From contig NZ_MWUE01000004.1 in the NCBI RefSeq assembly GCF_002077695.1, positions 62,001-126,000 on the forward strand: a stretch of 64,000 nucleotides of DNA, given 5' to 3'. Within the stretch, counting starts at the first letter, position 1. The number at the start of each line of letters is the position of its first letter. This document shows positions 45,694 through 55,473 of this stretch, piece by piece. Made by a program: the position numbers and the translations under genes. The DNA is from Pantoea latae. Lineage in GTDB: Bacteria; Pseudomonadota; Gammaproteobacteria; Enterobacterales; Enterobacteriaceae. Under the pieces are notes generated by a model. That model was not told where the DNA came from. It worked only from the letters and a program-made list of their open reading frames with translations, and did no database searches.

Positions 45694-46641
45694 ATGAAAA
45701 GGATGATCGGCTGGCTTCTCGCCGCCCTTGCCGTTGTTAGCCTGCAGACCCTGGCGGCGGACGCCCCCGCGCAGATCCGCATCGGCTACCAGAAAGGCTC
45801 CGTCAGCATGGTGCTGGCGAAATCGCATCGGCTGCTGGAGCAGCGTTTTCCTCATACCACTATCAAGTGGATTGAGTTTCCCGCCGGCCCGCAGATGCTG
45901 GAGGCGTTAAACGTCGACAGCATCGACCTGGGCAGCACCGGCGACATTCCGCCGCTGTTCGCCCAGGCGGCGGGCGCCGATCTGCTCTATGTCGGCTCAG
46001 AGCCGCCTAAACCGAAATCCGAGGTGATCCTGGTGGCGAAGAACAGCGCGCTGCACAGCGTCGCCGATCTGAAAGGGAAAAAGGTGGCGTTTCAGAAAGG
46101 CTCCAGCTCGCACAACCTGCTGCTGCGCGCCCTGCAGCGCGAAGGGCTGAGCTTTAAGGACATTCAGCCGGTTTATCTGACGCCTGCCGACGCGCGCGCC
46201 GCTTTCCAGCAGGGTGACGTGGACGCCTGGGCGATCTGGGATCCCTACTACTCCGCCGCGCAGCAGCAGGGCAACGTGCGCGTGCTGGCCGACGGCAGCC
46301 AGCTTAACCTGACCGGCTCTTTCTATCTGGCGACACGTTCGTTCGCCGAGCGCAACGGCGCCTTCGTTCAGCAGGTGCTGGACACCTTTAGCCAGGCGGA
46401 TGCGCTGACGCTCAGCCAGCGCGAGCAGAGCATTGAACTGCTCGCCGCCGCGATGGGCCTGCCGAAGCCAGTGCTCGCCAGCTACCTCGATCATCGTCCG
46501 CCGACCCGCATTACGCCGGTCAGCGCGCAAACCGCAGCGGCGCAGCAGCATACCGCCGACCTGTTTTACGCCAGTCATCTGGTGCCGGTGAAACTGACGA
46601 TCGCCGATCGCATCTGGCATCCCAGCGCCCCTCTTCAGTAA
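45694..46641 (+). CDS. ssuA: Alkanesulfonate-binding periplasmic protein SsuA
   Basis: 315-residue solute-binding protein of the sulfonate ABC importer. Signal peptide MKRMIGWLLAALAVVSLQTLA is followed by RIGYQKGSVSMVLAK, the start of the SsuA/NMT1-like fold. The mid-protein sequence DAWAIWDPYYSAAQQQGN is characteristic of SsuA. The gene sits in order between ssuE and ssuD with 10 bases to the latter. Spacing within the operon is short throughout. Confidence 0.96.
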   Translation: MKRMIGWLLAALAVVSLQTLAADAPAQIRIGYQKGSVSMVLAKSHRLLEQRFPHTTIKWIEFPAGPQMLEALNVDSIDLGSTGDIPPLFAQAAGADLLYVGSEPPKPKSEVILVAKNSALHSVADLKGKKVAFQKGSSSHNLLLRALQREGLSFKDIQPVYLTPADARAAFQQGDVDAWAIWDPYYSAAQQQGNVRVLADGSQLNLTGSFYLATRSFAERNGAFVQQVLDTFSQADALTLSQREQSIELLAAAMGLPKPVLASYLDHRPPTRITPVSAQTAAAQQHTADLFYASHLVPVKLTIADRIWHPSAPLQ

Positions 46642-46651
46642 GGAGTGAATA

Positions 46652-47797
46652 ATGAGCTTATCCGTATTCTGGTTTCTCCCGACGCACGGCGACGGACACT
46701 ATCTCGGCACCTCGGAAGGGGCGCGTCCGGTCGACCACGGCTATCTGCAGCAGATTGCGCAGGCCGCTGACCGGCTGGGCTTCGGCGGCGTGCTGATCCC
46801 GACCGGCCGCTCCTGCGAAGACGCCTGGCTGGTCGCCGCCTCGCTGATCCCGGTGACGCAGCGCCTGCGCTTTCTGGTGGCGCTGCGCCCTGGCGTCATT
46901 TCGCCAACTCAGGCGGCACGTCAGGCGGCAACGCTGGATCGTCTCTCCAACGGTCGCGCGCTGTTCAACCTGGTGACCGGCGGCGATCCGGAAGAGCTGG
47001 CGGGCGACGGCGTGTTCCTCGATCATCATGAGCGCTATGTGGAGTCAGCGGAATTTACCCGCGTCTGGCGGCGCGTGCTGGAAGGGGAAACGGTCGACTA
47101 CGACGGCAAGCACGTTAAGGTGCGCGGCGCGCGTCTGCTGTTCGATCCGGTGCAGCAGCCGCGACCGCCGCTCTGGTTCGGCGGCTCTTCCGAGCCAGCG
47201 CAGGAACTGGCCGCTGAGCAGGTCGACGTTTATCTCACCTGGGGCGAGCCGCCGGCGCTGGTGAAAGAGAAGATCGATCAGGTACGCGCAAAGGCGGAAG
47301 CGCAGGGACGCAAAGTGCGTTTCGGCATTCGCCTGCACGTGATCGTGCGCGAAACCAATGAGGAAGCCTGGCGCGCCGCCGATCGGCTGATCGCCCATCT
47401 CGACGACGCCACCATCGCCAAAGCGCAGGCGGCGTTCGCCCGCACCGACTCGGTGGGCCAGCAGCGCATGGCGGCGCTGCACAGCGGACGCCGCGACCAG
47501 CTGGAGATTAGCCCTAACCTGTGGGCGGGCGTCGGTCTGGTGCGCGGCGGCGCAGGCACCGCGCTGGTCGGCGACGGTCCGACGGTGGCCGCGCGCATGC
47601 AGGAGTATGCCGATCTCGGCATCGAAACCTTTATTCTCTCCGGCTATCCGCATCTGGAAGAGGCGTATCGCGTCGGCGAGCTGCTGTTCCCGCACCTGGA
47701 TCTCAACGTGCCGTCTATCCCGCAACCGCGCGACGTGCAGGCGTTCGGCGAAACCGTCGCCAATGATTTCCGTCCGCAGAAAGTGTCGCAGAGCTGA
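46652..47797 (+). CDS. ssuD: FMNH2-dependent alkanesulfonate monooxygenase SsuD
   Basis: 381 residues, the E. coli length. Luciferase-like monooxygenase that splits alkanesulfonates to aldehyde and sulfite using reduced flavin from SsuE. Family features are [15 protein letters not shown] near the start, the [14 protein letters not shown] region, and the C-terminal [19 protein letters not shown] (partly quoted). An AAGGAG precedes the ATG. It shares the fold of RutA in this window, so the genome has two separately regulated flavin monooxygenase pathways for N and S. Confidence 0.97.
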   Translation: MSLSVFWFLPTHGDGHYLGTSEGARPVDHGYLQQIAQAADRLGFGGVLIPTGRSCEDAWLVAASLIPVTQRLRFLVALRPGVISPTQAARQAATLDRLSNGRALFNLVTGGDPEELAGDGVFLDHHERYVESAEFTRVWRRVLEGETVDYDGKHVKVRGARLLFDPVQQPRPPLWFGGSSEPAQELAAEQVDVYLTWGEPPALVKEKIDQVRAKAEAQGRKVRFGIRLHVIVRETNEEAWRAADRLIAHLDDATIAKAQAAFARTDSVGQQRMAALHSGRRDQLEISPNLWAGVGLVRGGAGTALVGDGPTVAARMQEYADLGIETFILSGYPHLEEAYRVGELLFPHLDLNVPSIPQPRDVQAFGETVANDFRPQKVSQS

Positions 47798-47807
47798 GGA
47801 AAAAGAG

Positions 47808-48599
47808 ATGGCGAAAACCTCTAAACGCATTGCCAACCAGCTGGTGCCCTGGGTTTTCCCGGCGCTGCTGGTGGTGGTCTGGCAGATCGCCTCCCAGACC
47901 GGGCTGCTGTCGACGCGCATTCTGCCGTCGCCGGAAAATATCGTGATCACCTTCTGGCATCTGGCGGCGAGCGGCGAGCTGTGGCAGCACCTCGCCATCA
48001 GCGGCTGGCGCGCGCTGATCGGCTTTAGCATCGGCGGCTCTATCGGGCTGATTCTGGGGCTGATCACCGGCACCTCGCGGCTGGGCGAACGGCTGCTGGA
48101 TACCTCGGTGCAGATGCTGCGCAACGTGCCGCATCTGGCGCTGATCCCGCTGGTCATTCTCTGGTTCGGCATTGACGAAGCGGCGAAGATTTTTCTGGTG
48201 GCGCTCGGCACGCTGTTTCCTATCTATCTCAATACCTATCACGGCATTCGCAATATCGATCGCGGTCTGGTGGAGATGGCGCGCAGCTATGGTCTCTCTG
48301 GCTGGAGCCTGTTTATTCAGGTGATCCTGCCCGGCGCCCTGCCCTCGATTATGGTCGGCGTGCGTTTCGCGCTCGGCCTGATGTGGCTAACGCTGATTGT
48401 CGCCGAAACCATTTCCGCCAACTCGGGCATCGGCTATCTGGCGATGAACGCGCGTGAGTTTCTGCAAACCGACGTGGTGGTGGTTGCCATTATTCTTTAC
48501 GCCCTGCTCGGCAAGCTGGCGGACGTCGCCGCGCTGCTGCTGGAGCGCGTCTGGCTGCGCTGGCATCCGGCCTATCAACTGAAGGAGGAGAACGCATGA
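47808..48599 (+). CDS. ssuC: Sulfonate ABC permease SsuC
   Basis: 263-residue inner-membrane permease with about six membrane helices and the ABC-importer EAA loop ([21 protein letters not shown]). Pairs with SsuB ATPase and SsuA binding protein. The open frame is longer and starts inside ssuD at 47607, but that region is a shadow of ssuD. The ATG at 47808, after AAAAGAG, matches E. coli SsuC ([11 protein letters not shown]). Its stop overlaps the ssuB start (ATGA). Confidence 0.95.
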   Translation: MAKTSKRIANQLVPWVFPALLVVVWQIASQTGLLSTRILPSPENIVITFWHLAASGELWQHLAISGWRALIGFSIGGSIGLILGLITGTSRLGERLLDTSVQMLRNVPHLALIPLVILWFGIDEAAKIFLVALGTLFPIYLNTYHGIRNIDRGLVEMARSYGLSGWSLFIQVILPGALPSIMVGVRFALGLMWLTLIVAETISANSGIGYLAMNAREFLQTDVVVVAIILYALLGKLADVAALLLERVWLRWHPAYQLKEENA

Positions 48600-49384
48600 G
48601 CACTTCACTCTCTCCGGCGCGGCTGAATGCCGGCACGCCGGTCGGCGTCAACGGCGTCAGCAAGCAGTACGGCAGCCGCACCATCCTGAATAATATCGAT
48701 CTGCATATTCCTTCCGGCCAGTTCGTGGCGGTGGTCGGCCGCAGCGGCTGCGGCAAGAGTACGCTGCTGCGTCTGCTGGCAGGTCTGGAGCAGACCACGC
48801 AGGGCGAACTGCTGGCGGGCAACGCGCCGCTGCAGACGGCGCGCGACGATACGCGCCTGATGTTTCAGGACGCGCGTCTGCTGCCGTGGAAGCGGGTGAT
48901 CGACAACGTTGGTCTCGGCCTGAAGGGACGCGCATGGCGCAGCGCGGCGCTCGAGGCGCTGGAGGCGGTCGGGCTGGCGGAGCGCGCCAGCGAATGGCCC
49001 GCCGCGCTTTCCGGCGGTCAAAAGCAGCGCGTGGCGCTGGCGCGCGCGCTGATCCACCGTCCAGGCCTGCTGCTGCTCGACGAGCCGCTTGGCGCGCTGG
49101 ATGCGCTGACGCGTATCGAGATGCAGGGCTTAATCGAGTCGCTATGGCAGCAGCATCACTTTACCGTGCTGCTGGTGACGCACGACGTCAGCGAAGCCGT
49201 GGCGATGGCGGATCGGGTGCTGCTAATTGAAGAGGGGCAGATTGGGCTGGATTTAATGGTCGACCTGCCGCGTCCGCGGCGGCGCGGCTCGGCCCGGCTG
49301 CCGGAGCTGGAGGCGGAAGTGCTGGACCGCGTGATGCGCCGCAGCGAAAGCGAGCAGCCGGTGCGCTACGCCCACCAGCGCTAA
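48596..49384 (+). CDS. ssuB: Sulfonate ABC transporter ATPase SsuB
   Basis: 262-residue ABC ATPase that powers sulfonate uptake. Walker [10 protein letters not shown] near residue 50, Q-loop in [11 protein letters not shown], signature [15 protein letters not shown] and Walker [13 protein letters not shown] are all intact. Last gene of the operon, translationally coupled to ssuC. Convergent with pepN; the 165 bases between them hold a long imperfect hairpin and a short GC-rich hairpin. Confidence 0.96.
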   Translation: MSTSLSPARLNAGTPVGVNGVSKQYGSRTILNNIDLHIPSGQFVAVVGRSGCGKSTLLRLLAGLEQTTQGELLAGNAPLQTARDDTRLMFQDARLLPWKRVIDNVGLGLKGRAWRSAALEALEAVGLAERASEWPAALSGGQKQRVALARALIHRPGLLLLDEPLGALDALTRIEMQGLIESLWQQHHFTVLLVTHDVSEAVAMADRVLLIEEGQIGLDLMVDLPRPRRRGSARLPELEAEVLDRVMRRSESEQPVRYAHQR

Positions 49385-49416
49385 AAATATTTGCGGTAAC
49401 ACCGGGTTCAGATGCC

Positions 49417-49499
49417 CACGCGGGTAGCAGTGACCGATCGCAAAGTCCATTGCATCCTTGCGCGGGACGCTTTGCTCTCCGGTCTCTGCTACCCGCGTG
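49417..49499. repeat. Long imperfect inverted repeat between ssuB and pepN
   Basis: 83-base structure. CACGCGGGTAGCAG (49417-49430) and CTGCTACCCGCGTG (49486-49499) form 14 perfect pairs. Inward are GACCG/CGGTC (49432-49436 with 49480-49484), GCAAAG/CTTTGC (49440-49445 with 49470-49475) and GTCC/GGAC (49445-49448 with 49465-49468, partly overlapping). A terminal loop of about 15 bases remains. No U tract follows, so it is not a standard terminator. Confidence 0.7.
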
Positions 49500-49520
49500 T
49501 TATACTTTTCTGCGGCCTGT

Positions 49521-49543
49521 AAGGCGGGAATATTTCCCGCCTT
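49521..49543. terminator. Hairpin at the ssuB/pepN junction
   Basis: AAGGCGGGAA (49521-49530) pairs with TTCCCGCCTT (49534-49543) around a TAT loop, immediately before the pepN stop codon. Flanking T tracts are short, so it is a weak candidate for bidirectional termination. Confidence 0.5.
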
Positions 49544-49549
49544 TGCCGT

Positions 49550-52165
49550 TTAGGCGTTCAGCGCGCGGGTGATCTTCTCATAGAGATCGCCCGACAGCTT
49601 ATCCAGCCCCTGCAGCGTCTCCAGCGCCTGACGCATCAGCGCCTGACGGTCGGCGTCGTAGCGCTTCAGGCGGATCAGCGGCTCAATCATGCGCGCCGCC
49701 ACCTGCGGGTTACGGGTATTAAGATCGGTCAGCATCTCCACCAGGAACTGATAGCCGCTGCCGTCTTTGGCGTGGAACGCCGCCGGGTTGCCAGAAACGA
49801 AAGCGCCAATCAGCGCACGGATGCGGTTGGGGTTGCTCATGGTGAACGAGCGGTGATGCAGCAGCTCGCGCACCTTTTGCAGGGCGTCGGGCGACGGGCT
49901 GGTCGCCTGCAGCATCAGCCACTTATCCATCACCAGACCATCACGATGCCAGCGCTCGTCGTAGTGCGCCAGCAGCGCGCCGCGACACGGCAGCTGCGCC
50001 GCCACTGACGCCGCCAGCGCCGCCAGCGCGTCCGTCATATTGTTCGCCTGGTGATACTGCGTCTGCACCAGCTTATCCGCCAGCGCGGTTTCGCCGAACG
50101 CCAGATAGCTCAGACAGATATTCTTCAGCGCGCGCTGCCCCATCGCCTCATGCTCGATACGGTATTCCCCTTGCTGATTCGCGTTGTACACGGCGAAGAA
50201 CTCATCCGCCAGCTCGGTGGCCAGCGTGCGCACCAGCGCCTCACGCACCACTGAAATCGCCAGCGGATCGATCACGTCGAACAGCTCGGCGATCTCGTTC
50301 TCACTCGGCAGCGTCAGGATCAGCGCGGTCAGCGCCGGATCGCGCCCGTCGTCCAGCAGCACCGCGCGGAAGGCGTCGGCAACGTGCAGCGGCAGCGACA
50401 GCGGCTGGCCCTGCTGATGGCGCGCCACGTTAAGACGGATATAGGTCGCCAGCAGGCTCTGCGCCGCATCCCAGCGCGCAAAGTCATTGCGCGCGTGGCG
50501 CATCAGGAAGGTGAGCTGAGCGTCGCTCCACTTATAGTCGAGCTTCACCGGCGCGGAGAATTCACGCAGCAGCGACGGCACCGGCTGGAAATAGACGTTG
50601 TCGAAAATAAAGGTCTGGAACTCCTCGGTCACGTTCAGCACGTGATGCACCGGATGCCCGTTGTGCTGCAGCGGGATCACCTTGCCTTCGTTGTCATACA
50701 GCTCGATATCGAGCGGAATATGCAGCGGCAGCTTCTCTTTCTGATCGGCGGTGGGCGGCGTGTGCTGGGTAACGTGCAGCGTGTACTGCTCCAGCTCGGG
50801 GTTATAGTCGTCGCGCACCGACAGCACCGGCGTGCCGCTCTGGCTGTACCAGCGGCGGAACTGCGACAGATCGACACTGGAGGCGTCTTCCATCGCCTGC
50901 ACGAAATCGTCGCAGGTCGCCGCGCTGCCGTCGTGGCGCTCAAAGTAGAGCTGCATACCTTTCTGGAAGTTCTCTTCACCGAGCAGCGTATGCATCATGC
51001 GGATCACTTCCGATCCCTTTTCGTAAACGGTCAGGGTATAGAAGTTATTCATCTCCATCACCTGATCCGGGCGGATCGGGTGCGCCATCGGGCTGGCGTC
51101 TTCGGCAAACTGCGCGCCGCGCATCACGCGGACGTTGTCGATGCGGTTGACCGCACGCGAGCCGAGATCGGAGCTGAACTCCTGATCGCGGAACACCGTC
51201 AGCCCCTCTTTCAGGCTGAGCTGGAACCAGTCGCGGCAGGTGACGCGGTTCCCGGTCCAGTTATGGAAATATTCGTGGCCGATCACCGCCTCGATGCCGA
51301 GGTAGTCTTTGTCGGTGGCGGTCTCCGCCTTCGCCAGCACGTATTTAGAGTTAAAGACGTTCAGGCCTTTATTCTCCATCGCGCCCATATTGAAGAAGTC
51401 GACGGCGACAATCATAAAGATGTCGAGGTCGTACTCCAGGCCGAAGCGCTCTTCATCCCACTTCATGCTGTTTTTCAGCGAGGTCATCGCCCAGTCGGCG
51501 CGATCCAGATTGCCGCGGTCGACGAAGATCTCCAGCGCCACGTCGCGCCCGGAGCGGGTTTTGAAGCTGTCGCGCAGCACGTCGAAATCGCCCGCCACCA
51601 GCGCAAAGAGGTAGCAGGGTTTTGGGAAGGGATCCTGCCATTTCACCCAGTGTTTGCCCTGCTCCGCTTTGCCGCCGTCGATGCGGTTGCCGTTAGAGAG
51701 CAGATAGGGGTAGCGCGCCTCGTCGGCGATAATGGTGGTGGTGAAGCGCGCCAGCACGTCCGGGCGATCGAGATACCAGGTAATATGACGGAAGCCTTCG
51801 GCTTCACACTGGGTGCAGAGCGCCTCGCCTGACTGATAGAGTCCTTCCAGCGCGGTGTTTTTATCGGGATGGATATCGTTGACAATCTTCAGCTCAAACT
51901 GCGCCGGCAGCTGGCTCAGCACCAGCGCGCCCGCTTCCTGGCGATAGTGGCTCCAGGGCGAGCCATCCACCTCCAGGGCGATCAGGGTTAACGCTTCGCC
52001 ATCGAGACGCAGCTCAGCCTGCGCATCGCCGAGTCGTTTCACCTGGCTAACGGCGGTGACGCGCGTCGCGGCGGCGTCGAGCGCAAAGGTCAGATCGATA
52101 TCGGTGATGGTGTAATCCGGCGCACGATAGTCGTGGCGATATTTGATGTGGGGCTGTTGCGTCAT
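49550..52165 (-). CDS. pepN: Aminopeptidase N PepN
   Basis: 871-residue M1-family zinc aminopeptidase that trims N-terminal residues from peptides in the cytosol. Residue numbering matches E. coli PepN: exopeptidase motif GAMEN at 261-265, zinc-binding HEYFH at 297-301 (H297, E298, H301) and third ligand E320. The C-terminal ARM-like helical domain is complete. Divergent from pncB and convergent with ssuB, as in E. coli. Confidence 0.98.
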   Translation of the reverse strand: MTQQPHIKYRHDYRAPDYTITDIDLTFALDAAATRVTAVSQVKRLGDAQAELRLDGEALTLIALEVDGSPWSHYRQEAGALVLSQLPAQFELKIVNDIHPDKNTALEGLYQSGEALCTQCEAEGFRHITWYLDRPDVLARFTTTIIADEARYPYLLSNGNRIDGGKAEQGKHWVKWQDPFPKPCYLFALVAGDFDVLRDSFKTRSGRDVALEIFVDRGNLDRADWAMTSLKNSMKWDEERFGLEYDLDIFMIVAVDFFNMGAMENKGLNVFNSKYVLAKAETATDKDYLGIEAVIGHEYFHNWTGNRVTCRDWFQLSLKEGLTVFRDQEFSSDLGSRAVNRIDNVRVMRGAQFAEDASPMAHPIRPDQVMEMNNFYTLTVYEKGSEVIRMMHTLLGEENFQKGMQLYFERHDGSAATCDDFVQAMEDASSVDLSQFRRWYSQSGTPVLSVRDDYNPELEQYTLHVTQHTPPTADQKEKLPLHIPLDIELYDNEGKVIPLQHNGHPVHHVLNVTEEFQTFIFDNVYFQPVPSLLREFSAPVKLDYKWSDAQLTFLMRHARNDFARWDAAQSLLATYIRLNVARHQQGQPLSLPLHVADAFRAVLLDDGRDPALTALILTLPSENEIAELFDVIDPLAISVVREALVRTLATELADEFFAVYNANQQGEYRIEHEAMGQRALKNICLSYLAFGETALADKLVQTQYHQANNMTDALAALAASVAAQLPCRGALLAHYDERWHRDGLVMDKWLMLQATSPSPDALQKVRELLHHRSFTMSNPNRIRALIGAFVSGNPAAFHAKDGSGYQFLVEMLTDLNTRNPQVAARMIEPLIRLKRYDADRQALMRQALETLQGLDKLSGDLYEKITRALNA

Positions 52166-52406
52166 ATTCCGTCTCGCATTGTTATAGGTTTACCGCCAAA
52201 GTCTAAGCGCGTTGCCTTTAGCTTGCCATGCACAATGCATGTCGCGGCATAAATAGCTACAATTCATTAACAACGGCACGATTTAACCTCGACCTGCGGG
52301 CTTGAAATATGCTGTGATCGGTCGCAGTTACTGATTTATACTCCTGCGTCTTTATGACTTTTACACACCGGGCTCTGCGCCGCCGAACAGGATGCTGAAA
52401 CGCACC

Positions 52407-53612
52407 ATGACAGGACATGCTTCCCCGATACTGACTTCCCTGCTGGATACTGACGCCTACAAGCTTCATATGCAGCAAGCCGTTTTTCACCGTTATCACG
52501 ACGTTACGGTGGCGGCTGAGTTTCGCTGCCGCGGCGACGATCTGCTCGGTCTCTACGCGAATGAGATCCGCGAGGCCATCAATGCCATGCAGACGCTGGC
52601 GCTGACCGATGACGAATACAGCTATCTCTCTGGCCTGCCCTTCTTCCAGTCCGACTACCTTAACTGGCTGCGCGATTTTCGTTATAACCCCGAACAGGTG
52701 CAGGTGCGCAACCGCGACGGCCATCTCGCTATCCGCATCACCGGGCCGTGGCGCGAGGTGATTCTGTGGGAGGTGCCGCTGCTGGCGCTGATCAGCGAAG
52801 TGGTGCATCGCTACCGCTCGCCGCAGGCTGGCGCGCAGCAGGCGGTCGACCATCTGCAGCAGAAGCTGGAAACCTTTCGCCGCGACGTTGCCGACATCGA
52901 TATGTCGCGCTTTCGCCTGATGGATTTCGGCACCCGCCGCCGTTTCTCGCACGAGGTGCAGCACGCCATCGTTTCGACGCTGAAGCAGGATTTCCCCTGG
53001 CTGATCGGCACCAGCAACTACGATCTGGCGCGCCGCCTGGCGTTAACCCCGGTCGGCACCCAGGCGCACGAGTGGTTTCAGGCGTTTCAGCAGATCAGTC
53101 CGGTGCTGGCCAACAGCCAGCGCGCGGCGCTGCAGGCGTGGCTCGACGAGTATGACGATCAGCTCGGCATTGCCCTGACCGACTGCATCGCGATGGACGC
53201 CTTTCTGCGCGACTTCGGCGTCAATTTCGCCAGCCGCTATCAGGGGCTGCGCCACGACTCCGGCGATCCGGTTGAATGGGGAGAAAAGGCGCTTGCTCAC
53301 TATGAAAAACTGGGCATCGATCCGCACAGCAAAACGCTGGTGTTCTCCGACAACCTCAACCTGGACAAGGCGCTGGCGCTCTATCGCCACTTCGGCCAGC
53401 GCACCAACGTGGTTTTCGGCATCGGCACGCGCCTGACCTGCGATATTCCCGGCGTCACGCCGCTCAATATCGTGATTAAACTGGTGGAGTGCAACGGCAA
53501 GCCGGTGGCGAAACTCTCCGACAGCCCCGGCAAAACCATCTGTCAGGATCAGGCCTTCGTCAGAGCCCTGCGTAAAGCCTTTGATTTACCGCTGGTGAAA
53601 AAAGCCAGCTAA
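52407..53612 (+). CDS. pncB: Nicotinate phosphoribosyltransferase PncB
   Basis: ATP-dependent enzyme that joins nicotinate and PRPP to give nicotinate mononucleotide in the Preiss-Handler NAD salvage pathway. The product of about 401 residues follows E. coli PncB (400 aa), including [26 protein letters not shown] and the [14 protein letters not shown] phosphate-binding region. The in-frame ATG at 52392 has a Shine-Dalgarno too close to use; I prefer 52407 (MTGHASP), which gives the family length. A GC-rich hairpin follows the stop. Confidence 0.95.
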   Translation: MTGHASPILTSLLDTDAYKLHMQQAVFHRYHDVTVAAEFRCRGDDLLGLYANEIREAINAMQTLALTDDEYSYLSGLPFFQSDYLNWLRDFRYNPEQVQVRNRDGHLAIRITGPWREVILWEVPLLALISEVVHRYRSPQAGAQQAVDHLQQKLETFRRDVADIDMSRFRLMDFGTRRRFSHEVQHAIVSTLKQDFPWLIGTSNYDLARRLALTPVGTQAHEWFQAFQQISPVLANSQRAALQAWLDEYDDQLGIALTDCIAMDAFLRDFGVNFASRYQGLRHDSGDPVEWGEKALAHYEKLGIDPHSKTLVFSDNLNLDKALALYRHFGQRTNVVFGIGTRLTCDIPGVTPLNIVIKLVECNGKPVAKLSDSPGKTICQDQAFVRALRKAFDLPLVKKAS

Positions 53613-53624
53613 TCCTCGCGTTAT

Positions 53625-53660
53625 CGGGGCGTTGACGCGCCCCGCTCTCTCTGTAATAAA
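53625..53660 (+). terminator. Probable terminator of pncB
   Basis: CGGGGCG (53625-53631) pairs with CGCCCCG (53638-53644), followed by a pyrimidine-rich CTCTCTCTGT tract with few T. Position after pncB supports a terminator role, but the tail is weak. Confidence 0.5.
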
Positions 53661-53771
53661 TCTGCCGTCCCGCCGGATTTTGCTTGTTTCCTTGCGACTC
53701 GCAAGTAACATAGCAACACCCCTTTCCGGGGGAATTATGTCAACTCACTTCTTCTATATAGAGAGATATTT

Positions 53772-55172
53772 ATGAGCGTAGTGCCTGTAGCGGACGTACT
53801 GCACGGTCGCGTCGCGGTGGACAGCGAAGTCACCGTACGTGGTTGGGTGCGTACCCGAAGAGATTCAAAAGCCGGTCTTTCCTTCGTCGCCGTTTATGAC
53901 GGTTCCTGCTTTAATCCCGTTCAGGCCGTTGTGAATAGTTCTCTGAATAATTATCAGGACGAGGTTCTGCACCTGACCACCGGCTGCTCGGTGATTGTTA
54001 CCGGCACCGTGGTGGCTTCGCCGGGCCAGGGCCAGGCGTTTGAGATTCAGGCGACCCGCGTGGAGGTCACCGGCTGGGTGGACGATCCCGACACCTATCC
54101 GATGGCGGCGAAGCGTCACAGCATCGAATACCTGCGCGAAGTGGCGCACCTGCGTCCGCGCACCAACCTGATCGGCGCCGTGGCGCGCGTGCGCCACACG
54201 CTGGCGCAGGCGCTGCATCGCTTCTTCCACGAGAACGGCTATTTCTGGGTCTCGACGCCGCTGATCACCGCCTCGGACACCGAAGGTGCCGGCGAGATGT
54301 TCCGCGTCTCGACGCTGGATCTGGAAAACCTGCCGCGCACGCCGCAGGGCGCGGTTGATTTCAATGAAGACTTTTTCGGCAAAGAGGCGTTCCTGACCGT
54401 ATCCGGCCAGCTGAACGGCGAAACCTACGCCTGCGCCCTGTCGAAAATCTACACCTTCGGCCCGACCTTCCGCGCGGAAAACTCCAACACCAGCCGTCAC
54501 CTGGCGGAGTTCTGGATGCTGGAGCCGGAAATCGCCTTCGCCACGCTCGATGACGCCGCCGCGCTCGCCGAAGCGATGCTGAAATATGTGTTTAAAGCGG
54601 TGCTGGACGAACGCGCCGACGATATGGCGTTCTTTGCCGAGCGCGTGGATAAAGAGGCGGTCGAGCGTCTGCAGCGCTTTATCTCCACCGATTTTGCGCA
54701 GGTCGACTACACCGACGCCATCACCATTCTGGAAAACTGCGGTCAGAGCTTTGAAAACCCGGTCTCCTGGGGCATCGACCTCTCCTCCGAGCATGAGCGC
54801 TACCTGGCCGAGCAGCACTTTAAAGCGCCGGTGGTGGTGAAAAACTACCCGAAAGACATTAAGGCGTTCTATATGCGCCTTAACGAAGACAACAAAACCG
54901 TGGCGGCGATGGACGTGCTGGCGCCGGGCATCGGCGAAATTATCGGCGGCTCCCAGCGTGAAGAGCGTCTCGACGTGCTGGACGCGCGTCTGGAAGAGAT
55001 GGGCCTGAACAAAGAAGATTACTGGTGGTATCGCGATCTGCGTCGCTACGGCACCGTGCCGCATTCTGGCTTTGGTTTAGGCTTTGAACGTTTAATCGCC
55101 TATGTCACCGGCGTACAAAATGTAAGGGACGTTATCCCTTTCCCACGCACCCCGCGCAACGCGAGTTTCTAA
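53772..55172 (+). CDS. asnS: Asparaginyl-tRNA synthetase AsnS
   Basis: 466 residues, as in E. coli. Class IIb synthetase: N-terminal OB-fold anticodon-binding domain ([15 protein letters not shown]) and catalytic domain with motif 2 ([25 protein letters not shown], partly quoted) and motif 3 ([15 protein letters not shown]). The ATG at 53772 lies downstream of a 160-base gap with typical promoter composition. A strong terminator follows. The order pncB-asnS-ompF-aspC is as in E. coli. Confidence 0.98.
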   Translation: MSVVPVADVLHGRVAVDSEVTVRGWVRTRRDSKAGLSFVAVYDGSCFNPVQAVVNSSLNNYQDEVLHLTTGCSVIVTGTVVASPGQGQAFEIQATRVEVTGWVDDPDTYPMAAKRHSIEYLREVAHLRPRTNLIGAVARVRHTLAQALHRFFHENGYFWVSTPLITASDTEGAGEMFRVSTLDLENLPRTPQGAVDFNEDFFGKEAFLTVSGQLNGETYACALSKIYTFGPTFRAENSNTSRHLAEFWMLEPEIAFATLDDAAALAEAMLKYVFKAVLDERADDMAFFAERVDKEAVERLQRFISTDFAQVDYTDAITILENCGQSFENPVSWGIDLSSEHERYLAEQHFKAPVVVKNYPKDIKAFYMRLNEDNKTVAAMDVLAPGIGEIIGGSQREERLDVLDARLEEMGLNKEDYWWYRDLRRYGTVPHSGFGLGFERLIAYVTGVQNVRDVIPFPRTPRNASF

Positions 55173-55210
55173 AATACTCTATTAATTATAAGAAATTCAT
55201 ATATATAAAG

Positions 55211-55235
55211 AGGTCGGCCCTGCCGGCCTTTTTTT
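55211..55235 (+). terminator. Terminator of asnS
   Basis: GGTCGGC (55212-55218) pairs with GCCGGCC (55222-55228), one G:U pair, loop CCT, followed by seven T. Confidence 0.9.
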
Positions 55236-55276
55236 ATTTTTGTAAATTTTGAGTTCTCTCACAAAGTTCCCCAATA

Positions 55277-55473
55277 TTTACATCCTGTAATACAAATTTT
55301 CTTTTAGAAACCAGATTACGAGTTTAGTAGCATTTTCAGTGTGGCATATCCTGCTGTGGGATGGAAAGATGCGTGCAGACACAGGAAGACACCAAACTTC
55401 TCTCAGGGTTCCGTAACGGTTTCTTGACGGCAGTGGCAGGTGTCCGAATAAACTCCAATGAGGGTAATAAATA
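55277..55473 (+). promoter_or_regulatory. ompF promoter with three OmpR-like boxes and MicF-type leader
   Basis: Fills most of the 301-base asnS-ompF gap. Three adjacent 20-base segments at 55277-55296, 55297-55316 and 55317-55336 resemble the F1, F2 and F3 OmpR sites of E. coli ompF (TTTACAT..GTAATAC, TTTTCTTTTAGAAACC, GTTTAGTAGCATTTT). The -10 element AAAGAT (55365-55370) is the E. coli one, placing the start near 55377. The leader keeps GACGGCAGTGGCAGGTGTC and ATGAGGGTAATAAATA, the region paired by MicF RNA. Confidence 0.8.

Noticed and set aside
49253..49450. 65-residue minus-strand frame starting MDFAIGHCYPRGH with an AAGGAT upstream
   Set aside because: Three quarters lie antisense to ssuB and the composition there is that of a shadow frame; kept only as a remark under the hairpin finding.
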